Assembly (NCBI GenBank): GCA_032821775.1
Contig: JAVLRN010000007.1
Span: forward strand, 62,001-126,000
Length of the DNA: 64,000 bases
Origin: Sanguinoderma infundibulare
Taxonomy: Eukaryota > Basidiomycota > Agaricomycetes > Polyporales > Polyporaceae
Reading direction: 5' to 3'
Made by a program: the position numbers and the translations under genes. Positions within the stretch are counted from its first letter, which is position 1; every line of letters begins with the position of its first letter. The notes under the pieces are model-generated. The model had not been told where the DNA came from. It ran no database searches and saw only the letters and a list, made by a program, of their open reading frames with translations. Shown one piece after another: positions 13,000 through 25,209 of the stretch.

Positions 13000-14321
13000 T
13001 TAATCGAAGTGCGCTCCGCCGTCGATGAGGTACTGCGAGTAAGCGCGAAGTGGTTAGTCCCCAGGTTTGATCTTACGCGATAATGAAGCGCGACGCTTAC
13101 CGACTGTCCTGCAGAGCGCGCATCGGGCGTCAGTACGCACTAACGCACTCCACCGAGTATCACATTGGCAGCAGACTCACCGGTGATATAGGACGCGTCG
13201 TCGGACAGGAGGAACGACACCAGCCCGGCGACCTCCTCCGGCTGGCCGTTGCGTCCCAAAGTGCATTGGAACTGCATGATATGTAAAACGGCGTGCGGCA
13301 GTCGTTAGCAGCCCATCCGAGACAGGGCCTTTCAGTACATATCGCATGTACACATACCGAACTCTTGAACCAGCCCTTCGGCCGCCCGTTGGCGTGTTCG
13401 TGGTACTCGTCCAGGCCGTCCACTGAGCAAAGTCACAGTCACGGTCAGCAGCGTAGACACAACACAGTGACGGACGTCGGACGAACTTACGAAGAGGCGT
13501 GTCGACCGCCCCAGGCGCGTACGCGTTCACGGTGATCCCGTACTTGCCATAGTCCAGCGCCGCAGACTGGGTAAGGCCCCGCACCGCGAACTTGGTCGCG
13601 CAGTACAACGCGTGCTGGGCAAAGCCTGACACACGCACCGAGGGACAGATGAGATTCGCGCCATATATCTATGGCATCAACATTGACGCAGGGCGACGAA
13701 ACCGACCTTTCTTGCCCGCGATCGACGCCGCGCCGACGATGCGCCCGCCCGTACCCTGCTTGATGAGCTGCATGGCGGCGTACTTGTACGAGAAGAAGAC
13801 GCCTTTGAGGTTGACGTCGATCAGCCTGTCCACTTCCTCCGTGGGAGCTGCAGATCCATCAAGTGAGCTGTGCCCTGTCACATAACATCGCGGGCCCGAC
13901 ACGAGCGAGCGAGCGCACGCGCGTACTTACTTTCGTGCAGGACGCGGTTGATGGCCACGCCCGCGTTCGCGATCATCTGCGAGTAACCACCTACTTGAGG
14001 ATCTAGAAGAGCAAGCGTAGGTGGTGGACGCACCGCATACAGGCCCCCAAGCTCCCCCACAACCGTCTCGACCAGGCCGCGCACGTCCTCTTCCCGCCCC
14101 ACGTCCCCGTACACGGTCACCACCCGCGCACCGTGCTCCGTCCGCAGCGCGTCCGCGAGACCGTCCAGCCTGTCCTTGGCCCGCGGCAAGTCGAATAACC
14201 CCAAGTCGAATTTGCCGTCCTGCGCGAGACGCACGGCGATGGCCCGCCCGATGCCCTCCGCGGCCCCTGTGATGATCGCGACGCGCTTTCTGGTCGCGGT
14301 GGAAGACGACTCAGAGCTCAT
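13000..14321 (-). CDS. Short-chain dehydrogenase/reductase, acetoin/diacetyl reductase-like
   Basis: Classical SDR oxidoreductase using NAD(P)H. Exon 1 starts at ATG 14321 and carries the Rossmann motif 'TGAAEGIG'. A 57-nt intron near 13.98-14.03 kb joins 'GELGGLYA' to 'MIANAGVA', which holds the NAG motif. Further exons give '[15 protein letters not shown]', the catalytic Ser region '[11 protein letters not shown]', the YxxxK pair in 'YCATK', 'GAVDTPL', and a C-terminus '[11 protein letters not shown]' ending at 13000. The [16 protein letters not shown] and IDGGAHFD patterns resemble fungal proteins annotated as diacetyl or acetoin reductases, but SDR substrates cannot be fixed by sequence. 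Five or more short introns; no frameshift noticed. It is cytosolic by lack of a signal. The next gene leftwards, the P450, lies on the same strand about 0.8 kb away. Confidence 0.85.
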
Positions 14322-14412
14322 GGTGGATGGTGGATGCTAGGTGTGAAGCGGGGTCGCACAGTGGGAGAGACTGTGCAGATACGTATCCTGTGGGGGCCCA
14401 GGGCATGCGCGT

Positions 14413-14432
14413 ACTTATACTTATACGTATAC
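14413..14432 (-). promoter_or_regulatory. TATA-like element upstream of the SDR gene
   Basis: On the minus strand the sequence reads GTATAAGTATAAGTA, two overlapping TATA-like cores about 95-110 nt upstream of the SDR start codon. Assigned by position only. Confidence 0.35.
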
Positions 14433-14862
14433 CCAGGCCAGCAGTATCAGGTCAGTCCCAGCTGAATCCAATCCCAGGCTCGCACCGCGGCGTGAGTGCG
14501 CTTGAGAACGCGAGGCGTGGACGACATCAGAGAAGCGCGAGCGGCGGGACATGTGCTGATCCTCCTGGTCTTCGGAGGTTTATGGCGGGAGCTTCGGGGT
14601 CGAGAGCCTGAGAGATGAGCTCGAGTTGGATGTCGTCGCTGCGAAAACAGTCACCGGTCTCGCTCGTTCTCGATAGACAAACGACTCGCATGAGCCAGAG
14701 ACGCAGATTTATTTGTTCCTATTTGTCACACCGCCCAATATGGTGTGTGTGATTCACCACCGTTGAGTCGGCACCGCCTAGTGCCTCACTGCTCAGGACT
14801 CAGATAAGTATCCGAAAGAACAGAAGACACAGTTTGAGACCCTTGCACATGCCACCGTCCCG
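14433..14862. other. Intergenic region between the SDR promoter and kinase pseudogene B
   Basis: Upstream sequence of the SDR gene; I see no gene and no other clear signal in it. Confidence 0.4.
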
Positions 14863-15612
14863 ATGGAGGCCAGTCCTGTATTTTTCTCTTGCCAGAAAGT
14901 CTTCATCCAGACTCCTGAACACTTCAACCATCGACAGCCCTTTCGCGCCATTCGTGACAAAGTCTCCGTCGTCCTCATCGCCCGCTCCCCAGACCTGGGC
15001 CCGGATCCCGTCGTCATCAAAATATACGACACCCGCTTCCTGGACGAGATGCACTGCCTGCTCTCCACCGAGTGCTTCCAGTCCGAGCGGGACGCATTAC
15101 GCTCACGCTGGCCCCTCTCCAGGGCTCTGGCATCCCCCTCCTCCTCGACGGCACGTACCACCCGCCCGACGCGCGTGCCCACTGCCATCCAGCCGCCGGC
15201 ACTGGTCGTCCAGTACATACCGGACGCCATCAGACTGTACGACGTGCCCGGAGGCGCGCTCGAGCCTGGCATGTGCGCTGAGCTCATACGCGCTTCGCGT
15301 CGCATGGCGTGCACCACTCGGACCTGAACGGTTACAACGTTCTGTTTACGCCCAGGCAGCGTCCGATGCGGGGATTCGTCATCGACTTTGGCTGCGCGGG
15401 ATTCTCGGAATCAGGCCGGCGGACGAGGATGAGGAGACTTGGCGGGATGGGCTGCGACGACTCGATGGGTGGCGCATCCGCTGGTGGATGCAGCGGAAGG
15501 GCATCAGCATTGACGGAATAAAACTCGGGTTGCGTAGGTCTGAACCACTGCCAAGGCTCAAGGCGGAACCAAACTTAATTACTTGTGCAGATGAGCCTGT
15601 TCGGGGTAAATA
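14863..15612 (+). pseudogene. Protein-kinase-like gene broken by frameshifts (copy B)
   Basis: An ATG at 14863 opens a frame with 'VVIKIYD' and 'ECFQSERDALRS'. The similarity then moves to another frame ('LAPLQGSGIPLLLDGTYHPPDAR'), returns to the first ('AIQPPALVVQYIPDA'), moves again at 'HGVHHSDLNGYNVLF' plus 'GFVIDFGCAG', and ends in a third frame with 'ETWRDGLRRLDGWRIRWWMQ'. The HSDLN...IDFG pair is the catalytic-loop/metal-loop pattern of atypical fungal kinase-like proteins. No consensus introns explain the switches. One coincides with a 7-bp insertion (CACTGCC) near 15.18 kb relative to copy A. I therefore call it a pseudogene; sequencing error is a less likely alternative because at least four shifts are needed. 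Confidence 0.6.
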
Positions 15613-15826
15613 GACGTATGGCGTTAGAACATGCACAGTGGAGCAGGTCATCATGCCAATGGGAAGGCGTAATGAGGGAGAAGTTCGATTGGCGAGACCT
15701 GTTACCGGCCGTACACATAGCGTCGCTTTTTCCTGCAGCTCACCAAAGTCCTGACAAGACGCCAATAGGACACTATCGCAGAAGTTTTAACTTGGTACTC
15801 GATCGGGGCGTAATGTTGTGGACTAG

Positions 15827-15897
15827 GCATTAATGGGGTAGTGGTAACCTGGGTCGTTGCCATCGACCCGCCGGGGGTTCGATTCCCCCTTAATGCA
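15827..15897 (+). tRNA. tRNA-Gly (GCC)
   Basis: A full cloverleaf can be drawn. The acceptor stem GCATTAA pairs with TTAATGC, followed by discriminator A. The D arm contains GGTAGTGGTAACC. The anticodon stem GGTCG/CGACC encloses loop TTGCCAT with anticodon GCC at 15859-15861. The T arm is GGGGG/CCCCC around TTCGATT. It is intronless, 71 nt, and has intact A and B boxes. Confidence 0.9.
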
Positions 15898-15899
15898 AT

Positions 15900-16396
15900 A
15901 GCAATCTGGGCGGCATACCCTTTTTGGAACGGTCCTTCTCCTGGATGCACTTAATTCTGTCCCGTACTTCGGGGATGTTAACGAAGTTGCAGCGGTTTGC
16001 TAAACAATACACGCGTTTTTGCGCATAGGTTTCAGCTTCCGAATGATAGCATCAACCGAGCTGCAGTGAGTGGGAATTATCTACTTCTACTCCGCCCTGA
16101 TACCAACAAGTATCTATCATTTTCCAAACCGCTGTAACGCCGGAACCATTGGGTCATAACGTAGTTAGTTATATATCCTTTAAACAGAGAAGTAAGGGGT
16201 GCATCAGACGCCACGCACCTAAAAACTGTCTTCATGTCAATGAGCACCGAGAGTCACGGAGGGATTCGAATCACCATAAATTCTCGTACACGAATAGTTC
16301 TACAATGGGCGTTACAGTAAGTCTTACAACAATCGACTAGCCTCCCCTTCGTAATAATACACCTCTTGCCGCCGCGAGCAACCATCATTCTCTAAC
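15900..16396. other. Intergenic region with a MITE relic
   Basis: Apart from the MITE-like remnant at 16028-16112, I see no gene here. It holds the 3' flank of the GH15 gene, which is transcribed towards it. Confidence 0.45.
16028..16112. repeat. Partial copy of the MITE found in the GH35-2 intron
   Basis: The stretch TTCAGCTTCCGAATGATA ... GAGCTGCAGTGAGTGGGAAT ... CTACTCCGCCCTGA..CCAACAA closely matches the inner part of the element at 38503-38754, with a few substitutions and small indels. The terminal inverted repeats are not recognisable, so it is a decayed or partial copy. Confidence 0.7.
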
Positions 16397-19300
16397 CTAC
16401 ACCTTCGAGCTCATCCTCGACAAATTGTACGCGGCCGAGATGAGCGTGACGTGCCTGTCGACGTCCACACACACACACACACAAAAAGCCATCGCGTCAG
16501 CGAACAGGCTCAATCGTATCGCACCCGAAAGACAGAAGCGGAAAACGTACGTGAACCCTTGAACCGCGTTCCCCAGCGCCTCGCCCGCGTCCGAGATCTC
16601 CTCGGTGCACAGCCCGAGGTGGTTGCTGTACTGCAAGAAGTCCTGTGAAGAATGCGCGCGGTAGGATCAATGCCAGTCCAAGTCGAGTCATTCAGGAGGC
16701 GAACGGCGGAACACGTGCCTCGAACATCGCGACGGCCTTGTTGAACATCGCCTTATCGTACTGGCCCGCGCGTGCGAGGGCCTCGATGCACCTGAATGTG
16801 AATGTCGGCTACGATCACACCCGTACGCTGTACGCGATCGAATCTACACGGGATGCAAACTCACCAGAGGGTGCAGAGACAGAAGGTGCCTTCCTCGCCG
16901 CCGACGCCGTCGTCCGTCTTCGAGACGTCGTACCGGTAGACCAAGCCCTACAGTTTTGCGTACAGAGCGGCAAACATCGGTTATGACGCATATAAGACCT
17001 CGAGGAGCAGGACTCACATTGGACGTCAGCCCGCCACGTTCGGGCGACTGCAAGATGGCCTTGAGCGTGTTCAAGAAACGCGGATCCGCCTGCAAAGCAC
17101 GCATTCAACGCTCGGCACGACTACCTCGACCCGGTCTCGTCAAGCTCACCGGCGTCGAGAAGAAGACGAGGGGCATGATGAGCAGCGACGAGTCGAGGAT
17201 CTCCTGGTCCTCGTAGCTCTGCGCGAAGAACTGCTTCTCTTTGTTGTACCCCTTCGCCATGATCTCTTCGTAGAGCGTGTCCCGCGCCACGTACCACTCG
17301 TTGCGCCGCGGCAACGGGAGGGAGCGCTTCTCGGCGAGCCGGATGCCTAGAAAATGTGAGACGGCGTGCGCTCAGCGGCGGGGGCGAACACAATTTGCAG
17401 GATCGAGAAAGGCGACGCACCGCGATCGATCGCGACCCACATCATGACCTCAACGAGCGGAGTCGTCATATCAGTGCTCGAAGGCCGTCTCCATCTGAGC
17501 TTACCTTGGAGTACTGAGGAAGCACGGGGGGGTCATCAATGCGGCACTAAATTCGATACAAGACGGACATACCACAAAGTGCCTGTGACGGTTCCGCACT
17601 TCCCTATCATCGAGACGATGTCTCTATCATTCGCCCAATACAACAACAATTCAGATGCACCAACCAGATAGATCTGTAACATCCATCGTGAGCACGCGAC
17701 GGAATAGTGACAGACAGAGCGCCGGCAAGAGACGTACAAGTCGGGATCATGGACGTGCGCGATGACGACTAGGTTCAGGACGTGACTGTCAGCCACGTCG
17801 ACTCAGAGAACAACAAACACCACTCACATTCCACACTGGCGAACGGGACATGAACGTTCAGCATTGGCAAGGAAACTTGATTCATAATAGGCAAGTGCTT
17901 ACATTTCGCGAACAGCGACCCTGTGGGATCACACAAAGTAAGCTCAAACAAACACGCATACATTCCAACTGAGACCCTCACCAAGTATCGTATCCCTTCA
18001 CCGCAGAACGCGTGAGTCACGCACCCAGGGGATGGATAGATTACTTACCAGGGGTCGACCGAACTGCAGCATACAGTGTCAGGAGTGACAGGACGCTCTT
18101 GGAGTCGAAAATATCGACGCACCTTTTGCGAAAGGTAGATACAATCCATCCTTCACTGCCACAGTCAGCGCTGACCGGCTAGTAAAAGCGACCGACGTAC
18201 AGTTCGCCATATATGTCCTGGGAGAGAGCGAATCCACTGAGCGACCTCAGCCCCTCACGACGGTGTGCAAACGTACCAGTTGTATGTGGTCTATCGCGCC
18301 ATTCCCGATTCTAACGCAAAACAGTACAACGTCAACCAACGGCCCACGAAGAAAAACAAACACGCACCTGACCGGCTTCGAGCCCTTATGCCCGTCCAGA
18401 TGCCAGAGCTCCTCCTCCGGGAAGTCCTTGTCCCCTAGCATACACCGCGATCAGCCTTCCACTCACTCTCCATCCCTCCCTCAACTCGTGACACCGGCCA
18501 TGAACGCGCTCGACTCGACTCACCATGGATGGTGTACCTGCCAGGCATGGACGATTTCGAGCAAACCAAGCGTGAGGATGATGATGATGGTGAGCGGCGG
18601 GAGTCCAAACAGTCCGAAGAAGACTCAATGGTTCCGTACATGATCTTGAGCGAGCCGTCCGGGTCCCGCGTCCGCACGCGCTCGAAAATGAAGTCCATGA
18701 AAGCTACAGGGGAAGGGAGAAGCAGCAGCAGGAGTAGCGCATGTCAGCAACCGACGACCAACCGAGTCGAGAGGCGCACCGTTGGCCTCGTAGGTGTACC
18801 CGAGCCTGATGAGCGCATACAGGATGAAGGACGAGTCACGGATCCAGGACGCACTGCAAGTGGTCGAGTCTCAACTCAGTCTAAGGATTAACAAGCCAGA
18901 GACCGGTAGACGCACCGGTAGTCCCAGTTCCGCGTGCCGCCAACGTACTCCGGCAGGCTGAACGTGGGGCTGGCGATGACCGCGCCGGTGGGCTCGTAGA
19001 TGAGGAGCTTGAGCGCGAGCGCAGAGCGGTTCACGGCTTCCTTCCACGCGCCGTTATACGTCGAGCGGCCGATCCACGCCGTCCAGTACTTGTTTGTTTG
19101 CTGTCGGCGGTCATGCGGGGATGTGAATGAATGCGTCTGTCAGTCTGAAGGGGAGATCGCGCACCTCGAATAGGTCGCGCAGCAACGACTGTAACGGCAA
19201 AGCCAAGTCAGCAACTCAAAACCGGCGCGACGCGAACGGACGCGCGGACGCACCCTCGTCAAGATCGGGTCCTCTGGCGGGCGGAGGTTGGACGCGCCAG

Positions 19301-20660
19301 CGACGAGTTCTGACAAAATTTAACCCAGTCCGCATTCCTTCTCATACGCGACAAGTGAAAAGCTCACTGGAATACGGGATGCCCATCTCCTTAGCCGACT
19401 GGTGCGTCGGCAGCGCCTGAGGCGGCAGGACGACGTCTGGCGGGCTCCTCAGTATGAACGTGACCAGCTGCCCCTCCTTGAGGGCGATCTCTGTCCACAC
19501 GCCTCTACCCTTGTGGCCCTTAACGTCGAGGTCGAGGTAGTCCAGCCTGACCTCGGGATCGCCAATGTCGTCGAGGGTATACTCGGCGATGTAGCGGAGG
19601 TCGAGTTTGAGGTTCGCGTCGGGCGAGTCGAAGACGGCCTTCATGTGCGGGTTCACGGACGAGTGCGAGGACTCGGGGGAGGCGACGGAGGTATCGACCT
19701 CGATGGAAGTCGAATGGGGGGAGCGGGCGTAGTTGAAGGCGGGGGCGCACTCGACGCGGAGGGGCATTGTGCCGCGAATTACTTCTACGCGGCGAACGAT
19801 CCAAGGGAGGAGAGGACGGGGGTTTCCGCCGCTATGTTGGCGCGGGAGGAAGTCTAGCGGAGTGAGGTAAGAAGGTAATGTCAACTGTACCAAGGGAGGG
19901 AGAGGTACCTGTGACAGTCGCAACGCCTTCTTCATTGAGAAACCTGTAAGGCATTCAGTAGCATTCCGGTGCTGTAATTTGGGTGAATTTACTTTGTTTG
20001 AAGTATCTGCAAGAACTCGTGTAAGGCATGGGATGCAGATCCAAAGAGAAGATGGACGGACGTTTGAATTGGGCAAGTAGCCCTGCTTTGTGGTGAAGGG
20101 CTTGGTGGGCGTGATAGAGAAGTGACCACCCTAGGAGATGTTCGGCATATGAAATGTCGCTGAGAGGAATTTGGCCAAACCTTGTCCTTGTCGAGGATGC
20201 GGGCGAAGACGGATGGAGAATCAAAGTTGGGGAAACAGTAGCTTTCGACTAAGCGCCGAGATTAGCGCATACGTCATAGGAAGACAGAGGAGAGAAGACG
20301 AGAAGCACATATCCAGGGGCGCATTATGGCGAGAAAATCAAGCAAAGTTGGGCAAGGAGAGAAGATGCAGAGAAAACGGCAGTAAATTTGTGTAGCATAT
20401 AGGGGCATAGGACTCACCAGAGCCGTCAATACTGACCTGTGAAGCACTAATCAGTGATCGTCAAGCCAAGGGGTCATCGTGAGCATACGAGTGCAGCAGT
20501 ATGGAGGTTTCCGATCCTGTATTGCAGAAGACGGAGTCAGTCAAGCTCAAGCCATCGAACACGGGACTCACAGGCCATGGTCTGCGATAGGGATGTAGCC
20601 CCTCCCTCCTGCGTCTGGCTGGCAGATGTTCATGGCGAACGTGGGCGACATCGGGGTCAT
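16397..20660 (-). CDS. Glycoside hydrolase family 15 protein (glucoamylase/trehalase-like)
   Basis: Predicted inverting alpha-glycosidase of the (alpha/alpha)6-barrel GH15 type. Fungal relatives are loosely annotated as glucoamylase- or trehalase-like; the true substrate is unknown. ATG 20660 opens '[29 protein letters not shown]', followed by '[15 protein letters not shown]', '[22 protein letters not shown]' and '[12 protein letters not shown]'. The middle has '[26 protein letters not shown]' and 'RNWDYR', then '[15 protein letters not shown]'. 'DLSIW|EVRN' carries the Glu expected in the active site, then '[10 protein letters not shown]', and '[18 protein letters not shown]' and 'ISAAYNLSR' close the barrel. 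There are very many introns and some exons are only 9 nt (17505-17513 'YSK'; 17665-17673). No secretion signal is evident, so it is probably intracellular. The gene appears intact if the microexons are spliced. Confidence 0.8.
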
Positions 20661-21171
20661 GACGGACGACTGAGAGCGGATGGGAGCTCGCTGGAGACCG
20701 TTGTCCTCAACCTGCGCCCAGTCTTATCCCATTCGGCCGAGAGAGAGAGCAGTTCGGAGTCTGTGACCAACCCGGCCACGCGCGCCCACTGTGTGACCCC
20801 ATCGTGACAAACCATTCACGTGATCGCGCCTCATCTACACGCCATCGTGTCCTCCCATCAAACACGCGTTGCTTCTCACCCAATGACAAGGGAGCACATG
20901 CATCTACATGCATGAAATGACCACAGCTATCAGTCAAGTTGGCATCTGCGGTCAGTCCCACCGTTGCACCTGATCCACTGTGTTCAAGTAATTTCCCAAC
21001 CTCTCCCGGCAACTTATCGCGATCGTCCGGGACTCCTCATCCTCATCTCAGACATGGCGTAGTTGACGTCCTACAAGGAGAATTCCCACTACCCAGAGAG
21101 GAAGAGCTCGACAAACCGTACCGAACTTACATCTAGACCCCCATTGTTTCACTAATCGCACGTTCGCCGGG
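20661..21171. other. Intergenic region between GH35-1 (3' end) and GH15 (5' end)
   Basis: About 510 bp that must contain the GH35-1 3' UTR and the GH15 promoter. No other gene or strong motif was seen. Confidence 0.5.
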
Positions 21172-24100
21172 TCATACCCGCGGCTCCCACTGGGGATTAC
21201 TCGCACTGATAGGGCCCACGCCTCCATCCAGCACCTCGTCGATGACAAGCTCAAGCGTCGGCGACACGGCGGTATTCTCAAGGGCCCAGAGAGCGACGGC
21301 CACGGTGCTTCGATAAGCAGCCAAATCAGCAAAGATGAATGACCAGAGCCCAGCAACGAAGAGCACGAGACTCACTTTTTTCCGTTGTGATCTAGTATGC
21401 CTGGCGGGACGGGAAATTTCGTTTGCGGGCCCAGATTTGCTACGCGCTGTGTATGCACACGACAAGGTCACCGATGGTCGTCGCCCACATCCGTTCATCA
21501 AAACTGGAACCGTCGATCGCGGAGACGACGCACCTTCCCAAACATCCAGCCGTTGACGAACAATAGCGCCCTGTATGGCTGCGCGTTCTCCGTCTCGAAC
21601 TGTAAGCTGACCAACACATCCGCATCCTCCGGGAACGCGAGCTCGAACGTCGTCACAAAGAACCCCACACCCGCGCGCCCGCCGGGAAGACCCTCCGCGA
21701 GCTCGCGCGCAGCCCAGTCCGACGTGTCGAAGCCGGGCAGATGCCATCCCTCCCGCTCGCCAAAGAGCCCGCCTTCGTTCAGCACCCCGCGCACCTTGTC
21801 CGGGTAGCTGCCGGTCCTATCAGCAGAGCGACATAAGGCGAGTGAGCTCGGCGCTCACTTGGTGTACCCGCCGACCTTCCCTTGCACCTTCCACGTCGTG
21901 AACGTCCCGTCGTTGAGCTCGAACCCCGCGATCCCGCGCGCGGGCTTGATGTTCGCCTGCTCGTCGTTGCCCATGTTCTCCTGTATGACCGTCACCACGT
22001 TGTCCTGCCCGGGGACGACCGCGCCCTCGGGAAAGGGGAAGAGCGCGTTGACATGGTCCGCGCTGCTCGTCACGGTCTTGATGAACTTATCGTTTATCCA
22101 TACCGACGACGCGAAGACTGCCGGACAAATTCCGTCAGAGGCCAAAGTACGCCGAGTCGGGAGGTACTCACAGGTACCACCATAGACGGTGAGGTTGACC
22201 GAAGTCTCGGATCCGGTCCCGTTGAAGTGCCCGCGCCAAAGCACCGTATTCTCGCAGCTATCGTCCACTCAGTGCTTGCGTATCCAGTAGAAACGAGCGC
22301 AGTAGACTCACAATCCATAATCGCAGCCTGTGTAGCAGTCTTCGGTCAGCCAAGAGACAGCGAAAAGCGAAGGAGCACAACCCACCATACAGCACCCTCC
22401 CGTCCCCAAACACCGGCTTCAGGAAGATGTTCGTCGTCGTATGGTTCGCCTCCACCCACGCCCCGTCATCAAACCCCGGCTGGACTTCAGGCAAGCTGTC
22501 CTTGAACTTCCAACCCGTCAATCTCGGTACCGCCACGCTCTCTACGTAATGATCCACACTGCGCGTCAACCGCCCGCGCAGGACGCCCCTCCCGTCGCTC
22601 CGCACCGCGACCGGTCTCCCATTCCACTCCACCCCCCGCACGCCAGGCGGCGCAATGACCGTGAGCCCGACAGACGCGTTCAAGTCCCCGCGGAGCGCAA
22701 GCGTCGCGCCGTCACGCGAGAGCGTGGCGTTGCGCACGAGGTACGGCCCGCCGACGAGCACGCTCGCGTTCGTCCCGAACTGCCAGTAGCCCTCCAAACC
22801 CGGGACGGCGTTCGCGTTCGTGTTTGGGGTCTCGGAGCGGATCGCGGGCGCCCAGAACGTCGCGGCGGTGACGGGGTCGGCGAAGAGGACGAGCTGGGCG
22901 TCCGAGTCCCAGATCGCGAGCAGTCCAGCAGAGCCGGCGAGGAGGGCGACGGTCGTGAAGCCGCCTCCTCCTGTCGTGCCGGACGCGCGGAATTGGATGC
23001 GCGAGGAGTTGGTTCGCGTGCCGCTCCCGGTTAGGTTGAGTGCAAACTCGTGGGATTGGTCCACGAAGCCGTAGAGGAACAGGACATCCCGTGTGCCGAT
23101 CGTTCCTGCAAAGAAGATGGAGGCGGTCGTGTACAGGAGCGACCCATGCTCCCCGAACGAGTAGTCGGTGATGACGAGTTTGCTCTGTCGGCCATTGAGC
23201 GCGATGCTGCCAGTGGTCTGCGGTAGCGTAAGAGTTCCGTGTGATGTAGGCACCGTCAGCGCGAAGGATATGTTCGCCCTACTCGGAATGTCAGCACGAA
23301 CTCCACAAAGTGTCAGAGAATGAAACACACGTCGACGTAGAGTCCGCCTGTCGCGCCACATGAAACCAAGTTCCGCTGTCGGGGTTCCTCAGCGACGTGA
23401 CGAACGCTGAGCCCCCGTCGAGCGTCACCCCTGGTATCCCCGTGCTCGAGTTGCCCATCCACTCCGTCTTCAAGAACTGCGGCGAGGACCGGATGAAGAG
23501 CCCCTGCCGCTTCACTTCGTCGAACTTGTCCGTCAGCGCGCGGTTCTCGCGGATCGACGAGCCGTAGTCGTAGCTCGTATACACCCCCGGGAACGGGAAC
23601 CCGCCCCAGCTCGTCCCTCTAGGTGTCACCCAACCCACGTCAACAGCCCGCATCACAACTCTAAACCAGAGGAAACACGTACCCGTAAAACATGTAGTAG
23701 CTCACGAGCTTCGCGTTCGCCGCCCAGTTGTGCTTGTAGAACACGTCCTCGAAGTCTGGGCCCGTCAGCAGCGCGCACGCGTCGTAGCCCGGCCCGCCCC
23801 ACGGATCGAACGCGCCGCCCTGGAACTCGGGCATGTACCACGGCTCGCTCGGGTTGTTCGCCTCGTGGTACTGGTGATAACTGTTCGTAACGCCGCTCCA
23901 GGTGCGCGGCGTTGAGCAGTTGAAGCCTTGCGGGTATGCGTCCTGCGCGAGCGCGGAATGTTGGTCAGAACTTTGATTTCAACAGACGTGGAAAGCCGCG
24001 CTCACCAGGCCGTAGATGTCGACGTGGCCGGTGCCGTTTATGAACCCTGAGCGCATGCCGGGGTCGTTGTATGTACTGTAAATATGGGTTGGTATTCGTA

Positions 24101-25209
24101 ACCCCTCCGACAAGAAGTAGATAAGACGTACAGCGGGATGACAATCCCACCCTCTCGATACTGGTCCTCCAGCTCTTGGAAATACGCCTGGGTCCTGGGA
24201 TCCGCAGAGTTCCGGTTTTCGTTGTCTACGAGACGTTCATCAGGCGTTAGCCCTCTGCCCTGGGATTAGCTGAGAAAGGACTCGCCAATCTGAACAGCCA
24301 ACAAGGGTCCGCCTTCCGTCACCTGGTTGTGCACGCTCTGGTTGATGATGCCAGAGATGTAGGGCCGATATGCAGCTGTCCAGTCAGTGTCGTTTGTCCT
24401 AACCGTACCGGCGATCTGACTGGTGATCCAGTGCGAGATGCCTCCCGACGTCGTCTCGCCGTTCATCTGTATGTACATCATGCATAAGTGCCGATACGAC
24501 ACCGATCGCGCAAAACAAAAGCTTACGTAGGGACCTTCAGAATGGTTCGAATATGAGGAACAATTGTACCTCGGAAGGAACATAGATAAGACTTACCTGG
24601 ACGCAAGACAACAAAGATGCCCGCCAGTCTGGCAGCATCATACAGCGTTTGCAATGACCTCCAATGGTCGAAATCGATGACTCCGGGTGAAGGGTTCGTT
24701 GTACCCACTGGAAGCGTAGCCTGATGAGGCAACACAGGACTCGCGAGGACGGACGAACGCACTGTGGATGTAGATGCTACGTATTTAAAACTCATTAGGC
24801 TGTGTTCGAAGCTCCGACGGGAGGCGAAGCGCGAACCTGACACCGTTCAAACCCGCGGCGACCATCTTCTGGAAGATATCGAGCCAAAGCTCGGGCACCG
24901 GCAACCTAAACGTGTGGAACTCTCCGGAGCTAAAGAACGATGTGAGCAAGAGCACGAAAGGCACAAAGAGGGGGATGGTCACTGGAGAAAGAGACGTTGG
25001 TCGTGCAAGAACAGGGTGTAGTTGTCCCACTGAACTACATCAGTGTATCCAGTGGACTGACGAGGAGGGTCAGCGGCCGACGCAAGGCTCCGTCCCCAAA
25101 TAGACAAAGACGCATTGCTCGCAAGAATAGCGGGCCAATGCAGCAAGATGACGGCAAGCAAAAGGTGACGGAGACGCGTCCAGTGGACACCAAGGGACGC
25201 GGAGAACAT
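21172..25209 (-). CDS. Beta-galactosidase, GH35, multidomain (copy 1)
   Basis: Retaining glycosidase releasing terminal beta-galactose. ATG 25209 starts a hydrophobic leader ('[15 protein letters not shown]'), so it is probably secreted or membrane-anchored. The TIM barrel shows '[19 protein letters not shown]', '[15 protein letters not shown]', '[13 protein letters not shown]', 'GVIDFDHW' and '[11 protein letters not shown]'. 'VQIDNENR' carries the acid/base Glu, split by an intron with a GC donor. '[18 protein letters not shown]' contains the probable nucleophile Glu, and '[20 protein letters not shown]' follows. The C-terminal half holds beta-domains and two jelly-roll modules ('[16 protein letters not shown]'), ending '[15 protein letters not shown]' at 21172. 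Microexons of 14 nt (24763-24776, SIYIH) and 8 nt (24527-24534, G-P-Y) must be spliced in. No stop or frameshift was noted. It is the closest upstream neighbour of the GH15 gene on the same strand. Confidence 0.9.

Noticed and set aside
17540..17680. Loss of the active-site Glu in GH15 (IWL instead of IWE)
   Set aside because: A first reading gave Leu, but a 9-nt exon and a GTTGGT donor restore IWEVR in frame.
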